In this document: positions 7,831 through 16,424 of the stretch, piece by piece | How positions within the stretch are numbered: the stretch's first letter is position 1 | Layout of the letters: each line of letters starts with the position of its first letter | Source: Amycolatopsis pittospori | GTDB lineage: Bacteria; Actinomycetota; Actinomycetes; Mycobacteriales; Pseudonocardiaceae | Length of the DNA stretch: 64,000 nucleotides | Direction of reading: 5' to 3' | Assembly: GCF_013870525.1 (NCBI RefSeq) | Contig: NZ_JACBXD010000013.1 | Location: forward strand, 62,001-126,000 | Position numbers and translations under genes: made by a program | Notes under the pieces: model-generated | Seen by the model: only the letters and a program-made list of their open reading frames with translations | The model's database searches: none | Told to the model about the DNA's origin: nothing

Positions 7831-8695
7831 CCTCCGCGCGGTCGGCCGTCCGGACCAGACCGCGCACCAGTCGCGGCCAGATCGGGCGCGGGATGTCGTG
7901 CCCCATCCCGGCGACGACGTCCAATTCGGACTCGCGCAGTGCGCGGGCGGTCGCCCGGCCGCCGGAAACATGCACGAGCGGATCCTTCGAACCGTGCACG
8001 ACGAGGGCGGGAACCCGCACTTTCCGCAGCGCGCGGAAGCGATCGCGGCTGGACATGATCGCCGCGAGCTGTCGTGCGGTACCGCCGGGATTGACACCGC
8101 GATCGAAGGAACGTTCGGCTCGCTCCCGCATCCGGTCCTCGTCGAAGGGGTAACCGGGCGAGCCGATGACGCGGAACGTGCGCAACAGGTAGTCCACGTA
8201 CTGCTCGCGATTCCTGGGCGGGGCCGAAAGCAGCATCGCGATCGCGCGGGCGCTCGGCCGCCCGACGAACCGGTTGCCGGTGGTCGACATGATCGACGTC
8301 AGCGAGCGCACCCGCGCCGGGTGTTCGATGGCGAGGGTCTGCGCGACCATCCCGCCCATCGACGCGCCCACGACGTGCGCGCTCTCGATGCCGAGTTCGT
8401 CCAGCAGCGCGGCCGCGTCGTCCGCCATGTCCTTCAGCGAGTACGGCGCCACACGCAGGGTGTACGCCAGCGGAAGGTTCACCCGGCCGGACAGCCGGCT
8501 GGACTTCCCGGCGTCGCGGTTGTCGTAGCGGATGACGTGGAAGCCTTCGGCGGCCAGGGTCTCGCAGAGTTCGTCGTCCCACCAGATCATCTGCGAGGCC
8601 AGGCCCATGATCATCAGCAACGGCCTGCCATCCGGCGAGCCGAACGTCTCGTGGCACAGCTCGATGCCGTTCACGGCGGCGATTGTCTCCGGCAT
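7811..8695 (-). CDS. alpha/beta hydrolase
   Basis: A 294-residue alpha/beta-hydrolase with oxyanion region MIMGLASQMIWW, nucleophile elbow GASMGG (Ser about residue 113), acid GSKDPLV and catalytic His in GMGHDIP. The RYDNRDAGKS motif and overall layout resemble the RdmC/aclacinomycin methylesterase-like group, which acts on esters. It overlaps the 3' end of the decarboxylase gene by 20 bp on the opposite strand. The substrate cannot be deduced; a link to aromatic catabolism is only positional. Confidence 0.85.
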   Translation of the reverse strand: MPETIAAVNGIELCHETFGSPDGRPLLMIMGLASQMIWWDDELCETLAAEGFHVIRYDNRDAGKSSRLSGRVNLPLAYTLRVAPYSLKDMADDAAALLDELGIESAHVVGASMGGMVAQTLAIEHPARVRSLTSIMSTTGNRFVGRPSARAIAMLLSAPPRNREQYVDYLLRTFRVIGSPGYPFDEDRMRERAERSFDRGVNPGGTARQLAAIMSSRDRFRALRKVRVPALVVHGSKDPLVHVSGGRATARALRESELDVVAGMGHDIPRPIWPRLVRGLVRTADRAEVKTRRA

Positions 8696-8708
8696 CAGGA
8701 CAGTGTGA

Positions 8709-10640
8709 CTACTCGCCGCGATATGCGCGAGCCTGGATTTCGTAAAGCTCGTGGTAGAGCCCTCCTTCGTCGATGAGTTCGGCGTGCGTGCCCTGTTCGA
8801 TCAGCCGCCCCTTGTCCAGCACCAGGATCCGGTCCGCGGAACGGATGTTGGCCAGCCGGTGGGTCACCAGGACCGTGGTCCGCCTGCCCGCGCCGGACGT
8901 ACTCGCGTGCCGGAGGCCGGCGAAAACGCGTGCCTCGGCCTTGGCGTCCAGCGCGGCCGTCGGTTCGTCGGCGACCAGGACTGCGGCGTCACGGTAGATG
9001 CCGCGGGCGATCCCCATCCGCTGCCATTGCCCGCCCGAGAGATCCTGTCCGTCGTTGAACTTCTTGGACAGCACTGTTTTCTCCTTGGCGGGCAGGGAAT
9101 CGATCACCTCGTCGGCGCCCGAGGAGAGGATCGCGTCGTGCCACGCCGCGCGGTCCGGGTCTTCCCGGCCCAGCCGTCCGACGGTCACGTTGTGCGCCGC
9201 GGTCATCGGCCATTCGGCGGGATCCTGTGCGATCACGGCGATGTTCGTCTGCACCGACTCGTGATCGGCGTCCGCGAGATCGACGTCGTCCCAGGACACC
9301 TTTCCCTCGGACGGCGGATACAGCCCGGTGAGCAGTTTGCCGAGCGTGGTCTTGCCCGACCCGTTCTCGCCGACGAGCGCGATGACCTCGCCGCGCCGGA
9401 TGGTCAGCGAAATGTCCCGTAGCGCCGGGGTTTCCTGGCCCGGGTAGGTGAAGGAGACGTTCTCCAGCCGGATCTCCTCCGGATCCGGCGGCGCCGTCAG
9501 CCCGCCCTTCGCCGGGCTGCGGGCCTCGGACTCCACGAGCAGCCGGTGGAAGAACGCGACGTAGAACGAGTCCTCGTACAGCGAGTTGATCGCGTGCATC
9601 GTGGTGGACAGCGAGTTCGACGCGGTCCGCATGGCGAGTACGGCCGTCCCGGCCAGCGCGAGCTCCATCTGCCCGCTGTAGAGCAGGAAACCGAGCACGA
9701 AATACGCGATCGCGGTGCCCACCCCGGCGGCGGCGCGGCCGGTCAGCCGCACCAGATTGCTGCGATGGGCGAGCCGGACCTCTTCGTGCATCAGGCTTTC
9801 GGTGATCCGCCGGTACTCGCTCAGCAGCGGCTCCTGCAAGGTGAGCGCGTGCCGTTCGAGCGCGAACGACCGCCACGTCGACACCTCCTCGACGATCGAC
9901 TTCCGGATGTTCCGGCCGACCGTGTCGAGATAATGCCGGTAGTTCAGCCGGGCGACCTTCGCCGCCGCCCAGCCGTCGGCCGCCGCGGCGAGCAGGAGAA
10001 CCGGCGCGAGCCACGGGTTGAGCAGCCCCGCCGCCACGAGCGCGGCGATCAGCGAGATCAGCGCCGACGTCAGATCCGCGATCCAGCGCAGGCTCATCTC
10101 GATGGCGCGGACGCCGTACCGCGCGCCCTGCCTGGCCAGTTCGCGGAAATCGGCGTCCTCGAAGGCCAGCAACCGCACCCGGACCATCGCCGCGGTGACG
10201 TCGTCGCCCGCCGAAGTGACGATCCGCGGCCGCAGCGCGCCCTCGACCGCGGCGACCGCCGTGTCGAGCAGCGCGCGCAAAGCGTAGGTGCCGGTGACGA
10301 CCGCCAGGGCGGGCAGCGATTCCAGCACCCTGTCCGGCGTCGGCCCGCTCTCCAGCAACGCGGTGAACACGTTCGCCGTCGCGAGCAGCCCGAAGGCCGT
10401 GACACAACCGGAGACCACATGGACGACGCCGGCCAGCAGGGTCAGCCGCGCCGACGTCCGCCAGGCCAGCCGCAGCACGATCGCCACGGCGGACGGCAGC
10501 GCGCGGATGGCCTTGACCATCCCGGCGTCGGCCACGGACTCGTCGACCACGGCCCACTCGGGCATCTTCAGGTTCTCGACCCCGATCAGGGGTACGGGAG
10601 GTTCGGGCATTCCTCCTTCTTTACGCGTACCCACCGACAT
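8709..10640 (-). CDS. ABC transporter, fused permease/ATPase (half transporter)
   Basis: About 643 residues: a transmembrane domain with about six helices (residues roughly 45-330) followed by an ATPase with Walker A GENGSGKTT, signature LSGGQWQRMG, Walker B VLVADEPTAALD and H-loop VTHRL. This is the exporter-type MsbA-like layout, probably a homodimer. The frame stays open further upstream, but those codons translate a palindromic repeat, so I reject the longer start. An ATG at 10610 is preceded by GGAGG with only 1 nt spacing, so either 10640 or 10610 could be the true start. Substrate unknown. Confidence 0.88.
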   Translation of the reverse strand: MSVGTRKEGGMPEPPVPLIGVENLKMPEWAVVDESVADAGMVKAIRALPSAVAIVLRLAWRTSARLTLLAGVVHVVSGCVTAFGLLATANVFTALLESGPTPDRVLESLPALAVVTGTYALRALLDTAVAAVEGALRPRIVTSAGDDVTAAMVRVRLLAFEDADFRELARQGARYGVRAIEMSLRWIADLTSALISLIAALVAAGLLNPWLAPVLLLAAAADGWAAAKVARLNYRHYLDTVGRNIRKSIVEEVSTWRSFALERHALTLQEPLLSEYRRITESLMHEEVRLAHRSNLVRLTGRAAAGVGTAIAYFVLGFLLYSGQMELALAGTAVLAMRTASNSLSTTMHAINSLYEDSFYVAFFHRLLVESEARSPAKGGLTAPPDPEEIRLENVSFTYPGQETPALRDISLTIRRGEVIALVGENGSGKTTLGKLLTGLYPPSEGKVSWDDVDLADADHESVQTNIAVIAQDPAEWPMTAAHNVTVGRLGREDPDRAAWHDAILSSGADEVIDSLPAKEKTVLSKKFNDGQDLSGGQWQRMGIARGIYRDAAVLVADEPTAALDAKAEARVFAGLRHASTSGAGRRTTVLVTHRLANIRSADRILVLDKGRLIEQGTHAELIDEGGLYHELYEIQARAYRGE

Positions 10641-10693
10641 TTCCGACCGCTTCCCGTGGGCGGTGGTCCGTGGTCCGTGGTCGGTGGTCGGTG

Positions 10694-10748
10694 GTCCGTG
10701 AAGGCCTCCTTGAGGGACCCAGAGTCCCTCAAGGAGGCCTTCACGGAC
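10694..10748. repeat. Palindrome family B, copy 1
   Basis: Perfect 25 bp arms (beginning GTCCGTGAAGGCCTCC) around a 5 nt loop CCAGA. Copies 2 and 3 are at 37719-37773 and 55465-55519. Relative to copy 2 this copy is inverted: its downstream flank TCGGAACA is the reverse complement of the TGTTCCGA before copy 2. Confidence 0.92.
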
Positions 10749-10850
10749 TCGGAACACTCGGCTGCAGCCGGAGAAACTCGACCTTCACGCCTTGCTGCTC
10801 GTGAAGGGGCCTTCTCGTGCAGGCGACCCCCTCGGATGGCCACCCTTGAG

Positions 10851-10903
10851 GTTGCGAAAGCCACTTTCGCAACCTTCAACGTTGCGAAAGTGGCTTTCGC
10901 AAC
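10851..10903. repeat. Nested palindrome family C, copy 2
   Basis: 23 bp perfect arms with a 7 bp spacer CTTCAAC. Each arm contains the small hairpin GTTGCGAAAG-CCA/TGG-CTTTCGCAAC. The spacer is the reverse complement of that in copy 1 (2253-2309), so the whole unit has been inverted while staying intact. Confidence 0.9.
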
Positions 10904-11003
10904 ACCGCCGGGGGCACTTCCGCCGCCCCCGTTCCTCAAGAGCCCCCGCATCGCCACTCACGACCTTCTCGACCGGCCACGGCTCCGCACTCGGGAACGT
11001 CGT

Positions 11004-11064
11004 GCGTGCAATGAACGGCCCGTTACTTGCAAAATTTGCAAGTAACGGGCCGTTCATTGCACGC
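11004..11064. repeat. Palindrome family D, copy 1
   Basis: 30 bp perfect arms around one central A: GCGTGCAATGAACGGCCCGT..CTTGCAAA mirrored by TTTGCAAG..ACGGGCCGTTCATTGC. A second copy with one arm mismatch is at 62287-62339. Confidence 0.92.
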
Positions 11065-11203
11065 GCAGGGCCGTTCTCGGGGGCGTGGGCGGCCCTGTCA
11101 CTCACGCCCCCGCGACCGTCGCCTGGCGCAATGACGTACTCCCGCCAGGAAGGCGGGCAGGACGAAAGTCCTCTTCAGCTCCCATCGACCATGAGCTACT
11201 CTC

Positions 11204-11228
11204 TCGCTAGAGCGATCTATCTAATCGC
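11204..11228. promoter_or_regulatory. candidate operator upstream of the four-helix membrane protein
   Basis: TCGCTAGAGCGA is an imperfect palindrome, and GCGAT (11212-11216) is repeated in inverted form as ATCGC (11224-11228) across CTATCTA. It lies 12 bp before the start codon in an AT-rich patch likely to contain the -10 element, so a TetR- or MarR-type repressor site is plausible. Confidence 0.35.
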
Positions 11229-11240
11229 AAGGGGGCGAAT

Positions 11241-11678
11241 ATGGAAGCTCTTCGAAACCGGGGCCTCACCGCGCTGCGGCTGATCGTGGCCTTCACGCTG
11301 TTGTCCACCACGCTGCACTACGCGCACAACGTGCTCAGGGCGGCCGACTATCCGCAGGTCGAGGGGGTCCCGGTCGGGGTCGCCGCCGTTCTGGTCGTCG
11401 TCGCCTACGTCCTCTTCACCACGTTCGGCGTGCTCGGCTACCGCGACTACGTGCGCGGACGTTACTGGCGGGCGCTCGCGTTCCTGATGGTCTTCTCGCT
11501 GTCCGGGCTGGCCAGTCTCGGGCATTTCCTGATCGACGTGCCGCGGATCCCGGCGTTCTGGTTCGCCACGATCTACACCGATACGGCCGCCGCGCTGCTG
11601 TTGTGGGGCTTCGTGACCTGGGCGGCGACGAAGCTCAATCGGGTGACCGCGGCTGACCAACTTTCTACACAACATTGA
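11241..11678 (+). CDS. four-helix integral membrane protein, hypothetical
   Basis: A 145-residue protein with four predicted membrane helices at roughly residues 12-30, 45-65, 78-97 and 108-128. Notable segments are LLSTTLHYAHNVL, AVLVVVAYVLFTTFGVLGY and LMVFSLSGLASLGHFLIDV. I do not recognise the family. AAGGGGGCG lies upstream of the ATG. It is followed after 31 bp by boxC on the same strand, and the inverted repeats between them suggest boxC has its own promoter. A transport or sensing role for aromatic acids would be a guess from position only. Confidence 0.7.
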   Translation: MEALRNRGLTALRLIVAFTLLSTTLHYAHNVLRAADYPQVEGVPVGVAAVLVVVAYVLFTTFGVLGYRDYVRGRYWRALAFLMVFSLSGLASLGHFLIDVPRIPAFWFATIYTDTAAALLLWGFVTWAATKLNRVTAADQLSTQH

Positions 11679-11699
11679 CGATAGTCATCGAGATGTAGA
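11664..11699. promoter_or_regulatory. candidate promoter/operator of the box operon
   Basis: TCTACA (11664-11669) and TGTAGA (11694-11699) form an inverted repeat enclosing TGAC-GATA-GTCA (11676-11687). A TTGACG hexamer at 11675-11680 and TAGACA at 11696-11701 could be -35 and -10 with a short 15 nt spacer. That would leave boxC almost leaderless. Confidence 0.4.
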
Positions 11700-11709
11700 C
11701 AATCGGGGG

Positions 11710-13302
11710 GTGACGCGGACCACATCGGTGACGTTCGAACGTCATCCCAGCGGCTACCGGCACTGGAAACTGTCCACCGACGGCGACGTCGCGTGGCTCG
11801 AACTCGATGTCGACGCCGACGGGGGTCTCGTACCGGGTTACGAGCTCAAACTCAACTCGTACGACCTCGGCGTCGACATCGAGTTGTACGACGCGACGCA
11901 ACGGCTGCGGTTCGAGCATCCCGAGGTCCGCGTGGTCATCGTGACCAGCGCGAAGGACAACGTCTTCTGCGCGGGCGCGAACATCCGGATGCTGGCCTCG
12001 TCGTCGCACGAATGGAAGGTGAACTTCTGCAAATTCACCAACGAGACCCGCAACGCGATGGAGGACGCGGCCGCGCATTCCGGGCAGCTCTACGTCGCCG
12101 CGGTCAACGGCACCTGCGCCGGCGGCGGCTACGAGATCGCGCTCGCCTGCGAAAAGATCCTGCTGGTCGATGACAACTCCTCTACCGTCGCGCTGCCCGA
12201 GGTCCCGCTTCTCGGCGTCCTCCCCGGCACCGGCGGGCTCACCCGCGTGGTCGACAAACGCGGTGTGCGCAGGGATCTCGCCGACGTCTTCGCCACGCGG
12301 CCCGACGGCGTCAAGGGGCGGACGGCCGTCGACTGGCGTCTCGTCGACGAACTCGTGCCCCGGCAGGGATTCCGCGAAGCCGTCTTGGCCAGGGCGAAGG
12401 AGCTCGCGCGGACGAGCGAGCGGCTCGACGGCGAGGGCGTCGAGCTGGCACCGCTGACGCACCGCTATGTCGACATCGAGTGCGGCGCCACCGAAGTGAC
12501 CATCACCGTCAAGGGGCCCGAAGACGACGACGGCTGGCTGCTGGACGTCACCCGCGAACTGGATGACGCGATCCTTCGCTTGCGCACCAACGAACCCGAA
12601 CTCGGCACCTGGGTGCTCCGCACCGAAGGCGATCCTGCGAAGGTTCTCGAACAAGAACGGGCCGTGTTCGACGCGAAAGACTGTCTGAGCAACGAAATCG
12701 TCCACTACTTCAAGAGGACGCTGAAACGGCTCGACGTCACCAGCCGCAGCCTGATCGCGCTCATCGAGCCTGGTAGCTGCTTCGCCGGGATTCTCCTGGA
12801 ACTCGCCCTCGCCGCGGACAGGCAGTACATCTTGGACGGTCCGCCGATCGACGACGAAGACAGTGAAGAACGAGCGTCGATCACGTTGACCGAAGCCAAC
12901 TTCGGCCGACTTCCGATGGGTAACGGCCTTACCCGCCTGGAGTCCCGGTTCTTCGGCGACCCGGGGCATGTCACCAGGCTCGCGGAGGAACGCGAAAAAC
13001 GGCTGAGCCCGGAAGAGGCGAACGAACTCGGCCTGGTCACCGACGCCCCGGACGACCTCGACTGGGAGGACGAGATCCGGATCGCCCTGGAAGGACGGGC
13101 TTCGCTGAGCCCGGACGCCTTGACCGGAATGGAGGCGAACCACCGGTTCGTCGGCCCCGAAACACTGGAAAGCAAGATCTTCGGCCGCTTGGCCGCCTGG
13201 CAGAACTGGATCTTCACCCGTCCGAACGCATCCGGTCCCGAAGGCGCGCTGCGTCGATACGGTACTGGTCAGAAGGCCGTCTTCGACAGGAAGCGGGTCT
13301 GA
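11710..13302 (+). CDS. boxC: 2,3-epoxybenzoyl-CoA dihydrolase (benzoyl-CoA-dihydrodiol lyase)
   Basis: A 530-residue crotonase-superfamily protein. BoxC opens 2,3-epoxybenzoyl-CoA by two hydrolytic steps to 3,4-didehydroadipyl-CoA semialdehyde and formate. The long N-terminal crotonase domain shows VVIVTSAKDNVFCAGANIRM and AAVNGTCAGGGYEIALACEK (oxyanion-hole Gly residues) and PEVPLLGVLPGTGGLTRV. A second, divergent crotonase-like half follows (SLIALIEPGSCFAGILLELA). Length and both halves match BoxC. It is the first gene of boxC-boxB-ligase, with 6 bp to boxB. No reductase (boxA) is present in the window. Confidence 0.93.
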   Translation: MTRTTSVTFERHPSGYRHWKLSTDGDVAWLELDVDADGGLVPGYELKLNSYDLGVDIELYDATQRLRFEHPEVRVVIVTSAKDNVFCAGANIRMLASSSHEWKVNFCKFTNETRNAMEDAAAHSGQLYVAAVNGTCAGGGYEIALACEKILLVDDNSSTVALPEVPLLGVLPGTGGLTRVVDKRGVRRDLADVFATRPDGVKGRTAVDWRLVDELVPRQGFREAVLARAKELARTSERLDGEGVELAPLTHRYVDIECGATEVTITVKGPEDDDGWLLDVTRELDDAILRLRTNEPELGTWVLRTEGDPAKVLEQERAVFDAKDCLSNEIVHYFKRTLKRLDVTSRSLIALIEPGSCFAGILLELALAADRQYILDGPPIDDEDSEERASITLTEANFGRLPMGNGLTRLESRFFGDPGHVTRLAEEREKRLSPEEANELGLVTDAPDDLDWEDEIRIALEGRASLSPDALTGMEANHRFVGPETLESKIFGRLAAWQNWIFTRPNASGPEGALRRYGTGQKAVFDRKRV

Positions 13303-13308
13303 AACCCC

Positions 13309-14730
13309 ATGCCCACCAAGATCGATTACGACGCCAAGATCCCCAACAACGTCGACCTCTCCGGCGACCGGCGGCTCCAGCGGGCGCTGGAGGGCTGGCA
13401 GCCGAAATTCCTGAACTGGTGGGGCGAAATGGGCCCCACGCTGCAGACCAACGGTGTCTACCTGCGCACCGCGATCAGCGTCGGCCGGGACGGCTGGGCG
13501 CATTTCGACCACGTCGACGTCCCCGAGTACCGCTGGGGGATCTTCCTCGCGGAGCCCGATCCCGATCGCGTGATCTCCTTCGGCGAGCACAAGGGCGAGC
13601 CGGCTTGGCAGCAGGTTCCCGGTGAATACCGCGCCGACCTGCAGCGGCTCATCGTCATCCAGGGCGACACCGAACCCGCGTCGGTCGAGCAGCAGAAACT
13701 GCTGGGGCTGACCGCGCCGAGCCTCTACGACCTGCGGAACCTCTTCCAGGTCAACGTCGAAGAGGGCCGTCATCTGTGGGCGATGGTGTATCTGCTGCAC
13801 GCCTACTTCGGCCGGGAAGGCCGCGAAGAAGCGGAAGGATTACTGCTCCGGAATTCCGGAAGTCCGGACGCCCCGCGGATCCTCGGCGCGTTCAACGAGG
13901 AGACGGCGGATTGGCTCGCCTTCTACATGTTCACCTATTTCACCGATCGCGATGGCAAGTATCAGCTCGGCACGCTCAAGGAAAGCGGCTTCGACCCGCT
14001 TTCCCGCACTTGTGAATTCATGCTCAAGGAAGAAGCGCACCACATGTTCGTCGGGACCACGGGCGTGGACCGGGTGGTCACCCGCAGTGCCGAACTGATC
14101 CGCGAGCACGACAGCTTCGACATCGCCGGGCACGGCGGGATCCCGCTGGAGATCATCCAGCGCTACCTCAACTTCCACTACACCGTCTCGCTCGACCTCT
14201 TCGGCAGTGAGACCTCCACCAACGCCGCGAACTACTACACCGCGGGACTGAAAGGCCGCTGGCAGGAGGGCCGCCGCAAGGACGACCACAAGCTCACCGA
14301 CGCCGCCCGGTCGCTGTCCCGGCCGCGGGCCGACGGCACTTGGGAGACCGAGGAACTGCAGGCCATCCTGCTGTTGAACCTCGATCTGCGGGAGGAGTAC
14401 CGGGCCGACTGCCAGACCGGGGTCAACCGCTGGAACAAGATCCTGGACGAGGCCGGTATCGATTTCCGATTCGTGCTCCCGCACCCTGGATTCAATCGCG
14501 AAGTCGGCATAAACTCCGGCCACCATGTGACGCCCGACGGCACGGTTGTCGACGAGCGGACCTGGCTGGCCGGCAAACGCAAGTGGCTGCCCACTCCCGA
14601 AGACCTGACCTTCGTCCGATCGCTGATGCACCCGGTGTACGAGCGAGGAAAGATCGCGAGCTGGGTGGCGCCGCCTCGCCAGGGCATCAATGGAAAGCCG
14701 TTCGACTACGAATACGTTTACCTGAGCTGA
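13309..14730 (+). CDS. boxB: benzoyl-CoA 2,3-epoxidase, oxygenase subunit
   Basis: A 473-residue di-iron protein that epoxidises benzoyl-CoA using O2 and electrons normally delivered by the BoxA reductase. Two carboxylate/His motifs are visible: EEGRH (about residues 151-155) and EEAHH (about 241-245), with NEETADW (about 196-202) between them. These agree with the known BoxB iron ligands, and length and N-terminus (KIPNNVDLSGDRRLQRALEGW-like) are typical. boxC precedes it by 6 bp and the ligase gene follows 19 bp downstream. Confidence 0.95.
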   Translation: MPTKIDYDAKIPNNVDLSGDRRLQRALEGWQPKFLNWWGEMGPTLQTNGVYLRTAISVGRDGWAHFDHVDVPEYRWGIFLAEPDPDRVISFGEHKGEPAWQQVPGEYRADLQRLIVIQGDTEPASVEQQKLLGLTAPSLYDLRNLFQVNVEEGRHLWAMVYLLHAYFGREGREEAEGLLLRNSGSPDAPRILGAFNEETADWLAFYMFTYFTDRDGKYQLGTLKESGFDPLSRTCEFMLKEEAHHMFVGTTGVDRVVTRSAELIREHDSFDIAGHGGIPLEIIQRYLNFHYTVSLDLFGSETSTNAANYYTAGLKGRWQEGRRKDDHKLTDAARSLSRPRADGTWETEELQAILLLNLDLREEYRADCQTGVNRWNKILDEAGIDFRFVLPHPGFNREVGINSGHHVTPDGTVVDERTWLAGKRKWLPTPEDLTFVRSLMHPVYERGKIASWVAPPRQGINGKPFDYEYVYLS

Positions 14731-14749
14731 TCCGATAGAAGGTGCGCCC

Positions 14750-16360
14750 GTGACCGCTGGAGCTACCGGGTTCAACGCGGCGAGCTACCTGCTCGACCGG
14801 CATCTGGCGGAAGGGCGCGGAGCGAAGGAAGCGGTCGTTTCCCCGAGGCGGAGCCTCACCTACGCCGAGCTGGCGGCCGAGACCCGCCGGGTCGCGGCCG
14901 GGCTGCGGGCGATCGGTGTCCGCCCGGAGGAGCGGGTCCTGTTCTGCATGGTCGACGACGTCGAACTGCTCACCGGGATCCTCGGCGCGATGCTGGCCGG
15001 AGCGGTCGCGGTGCCGGTGTCCACGATGGTCACCGGGATGGACCTCGGCAAGGTGCTGGCCGATTCGCGGGCCAGGGTGCTGTGCGTTTCCGGCGAGTTC
15101 GCCGCGCAGGCGACGATCGCGCTGGGGCTGGCACCCGAGGTCACCGATGTCGTGCTCGACCGGGCGAAGGCGGCCGAACTGCCAGCCGGGGTCCGCGCGC
15201 ACGACTGGACCGATCTGTCCACAGTGGATGTTCATGGCTTCGAAGCGGCGCCGACGTGGGAGGATTCGCCCGCGCTCTGGCTCTACACCTCGGGGACGAC
15301 GGGGAAGCCGAAGGGCGCGATGCACCGGCACGCGGGCATTCGGGCGGTCTGCGAGACCTACGCGCGAGACGTGCTGGACACCGGTCCGAACGACCGGTTC
15401 CTCTCCGTCCCGAAGCTGTTCTTCGCTTACGGCTTGGGGAATTCGGCGTTCTTCCCGCTCGCGGCCGGCGGGACGGCCCTGCTCGAACCGGCACGTCCTA
15501 CCCCGGGGCTGATCGCCGCCCGGGTCAAGGCCGAACGGCCCACGCTCTTCTTCGCCGTCCCGACGTTCTACGCGGCGTTGCTCGCCGCGGACATCCCGGA
15601 CGACACGTTCTCCTCGGTACGCCAAGCGGTTTCGGCCGGGGAACCGCTGCCCGCCGTGCTGTACGACCGGTTCCGCGAGCGGTTCGGCGTCGAGATCCTC
15701 GACGGCATCGGTTCGACGGAGGCACTGCACATCTTCCTGTCCAACCGGCCGCGTCAGGTCCACCCGGGCAGCACCGGGGTGCCGGTGCCCGGATACGAGG
15801 TCGCCCTGCGTGACGAGCACGGCGCGCCGGTACCGGACGGGCAACCCGGCGAGCTCTACGTGTCCGGGCCGTCGATCGCGACCGGCTACTGGGCGCGGTA
15901 CGAGACGACGAAGCAGGTCTTCCAGGGCGAATGGCTGCGGACGGGCGACAGCTTCGTGCGCAACGCCGACGGGACCTATACCTGCCTCGGGCGGTTCAAC
16001 GACATGCTGAAACCCGGCGGGATCTGGGTGTCCCCGGCCGAGGTCGAGGAGCGGCTGCTGCGGCATCCGGCCGTCGCCGAGGTCGCCGTCGTGGCCACCT
16101 TCGACGCCGACGGTATCGAGAAACCGGTCGCCTGCGTGGTCGGGGTGCCCGGCCACCGGCTGGACGCGGACGAGCTGATCGAGTTCTGCCGGGCCGGGCT
16201 GGCGTCGTTCAAACGCCCGCGCGGCATCGTCGAGCTGGGCGAACTCCCGAAGACGGCGACCGGGAAGATCCGGCGAAACGTCATCCGGGAACTGGTGCAG
16301 GACATGTACCAGGTCCGGGAGTACCGGCCGGATCCCACGCCTGCTCCCACCCGCAATTAG
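14750..16360 (+). CDS. benzoate-CoA ligase family protein
   Basis: A 536-residue acyl-adenylate-forming enzyme. The phosphate-binding loop is YTSGTTGKPKGAMHRH, motif A5 is LDGIGSTEALHIFLSN, the hinge segment is WLRTGDSFVRNADGTYTCLGRFNDMLKPGG and the C-terminal Lys motif is LPKTATGKIRRNVIREL. It activates benzoate (or a related aromatic acid) to benzoyl-CoA, the substrate of BoxB. The GTG start follows GAAGGTG by 6 nt. Its TAG stop is inside palindrome A3. I leave the symbol blank because ring-substituent preference cannot be read from sequence. Confidence 0.92.
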   Translation: MTAGATGFNAASYLLDRHLAEGRGAKEAVVSPRRSLTYAELAAETRRVAAGLRAIGVRPEERVLFCMVDDVELLTGILGAMLAGAVAVPVSTMVTGMDLGKVLADSRARVLCVSGEFAAQATIALGLAPEVTDVVLDRAKAAELPAGVRAHDWTDLSTVDVHGFEAAPTWEDSPALWLYTSGTTGKPKGAMHRHAGIRAVCETYARDVLDTGPNDRFLSVPKLFFAYGLGNSAFFPLAAGGTALLEPARPTPGLIAARVKAERPTLFFAVPTFYAALLAADIPDDTFSSVRQAVSAGEPLPAVLYDRFRERFGVEILDGIGSTEALHIFLSNRPRQVHPGSTGVPVPGYEVALRDEHGAPVPDGQPGELYVSGPSIATGYWARYETTKQVFQGEWLRTGDSFVRNADGTYTCLGRFNDMLKPGGIWVSPAEVEERLLRHPAVAEVAVVATFDADGIEKPVACVVGVPGHRLDADELIEFCRAGLASFKRPRGIVELGELPKTATGKIRRNVIRELVQDMYQVREYRPDPTPAPTRN

Positions 16361-16418
16361 TCCTCTGAACGCGGTAGATGCACGCGCAACGACCGCATGC
16401 AGAGGACTAATTGCGGGG
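16350..16418. repeat. Palindromic repeat family A, copy 3
   Basis: CCCGCAATTAGTCCTCT faces AGAGGACTAATTGCGGG. Compared with copy 1 the outer stem has changed from GTTTAG/CTAAAC to AATTAG/CTAATT on both arms, a compensated change. It supplies the TAG stop of the ligase gene and lies 7 bp from the stop of the convergent VOC gene. Confidence 0.92.
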
Positions 16419-16424
16419 GTGGGG

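Larger units (their letters stand above)
10641..11240. other. 600 bp non-coding region dense in palindromes
   Basis: The gap between the divergent ABC transporter and four-helix membrane protein genes contains no credible ORF. It holds, in order, a 7 bp tandem repeat (about 10660-10699, variants of GGTGGTC), palindrome B1 (10694-10748), nested palindrome C2 (10851-10903), a GCCACTCACGA half site (about 10944), palindrome D1 (11004-11064) and a small operator-like palindrome (11204-11228). Four otherwise dispersed repeat families meet here. Confidence 0.8.

Noticed and set aside
8989..10557. 522-codon frame on the minus strand within the ABC transporter
   Set aside because: Out-of-frame shadow, Arg/Gly-rich composition; the Walker and signature motifs are in the other frame.
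10641..10757. N-terminal extension of the ABC transporter
   Set aside because: The extra codons translate palindrome B1 and a 7 bp tandem repeat, which is clearly non-coding and recurs elsewhere.
11665..13800. 711-codon open frame on the minus strand opposite boxC and boxB
   Set aside because: It mirrors two unmistakable genes on the plus strand. High third-position GC in this genome leaves long antisense frames open, and the protein has no coherent domains.
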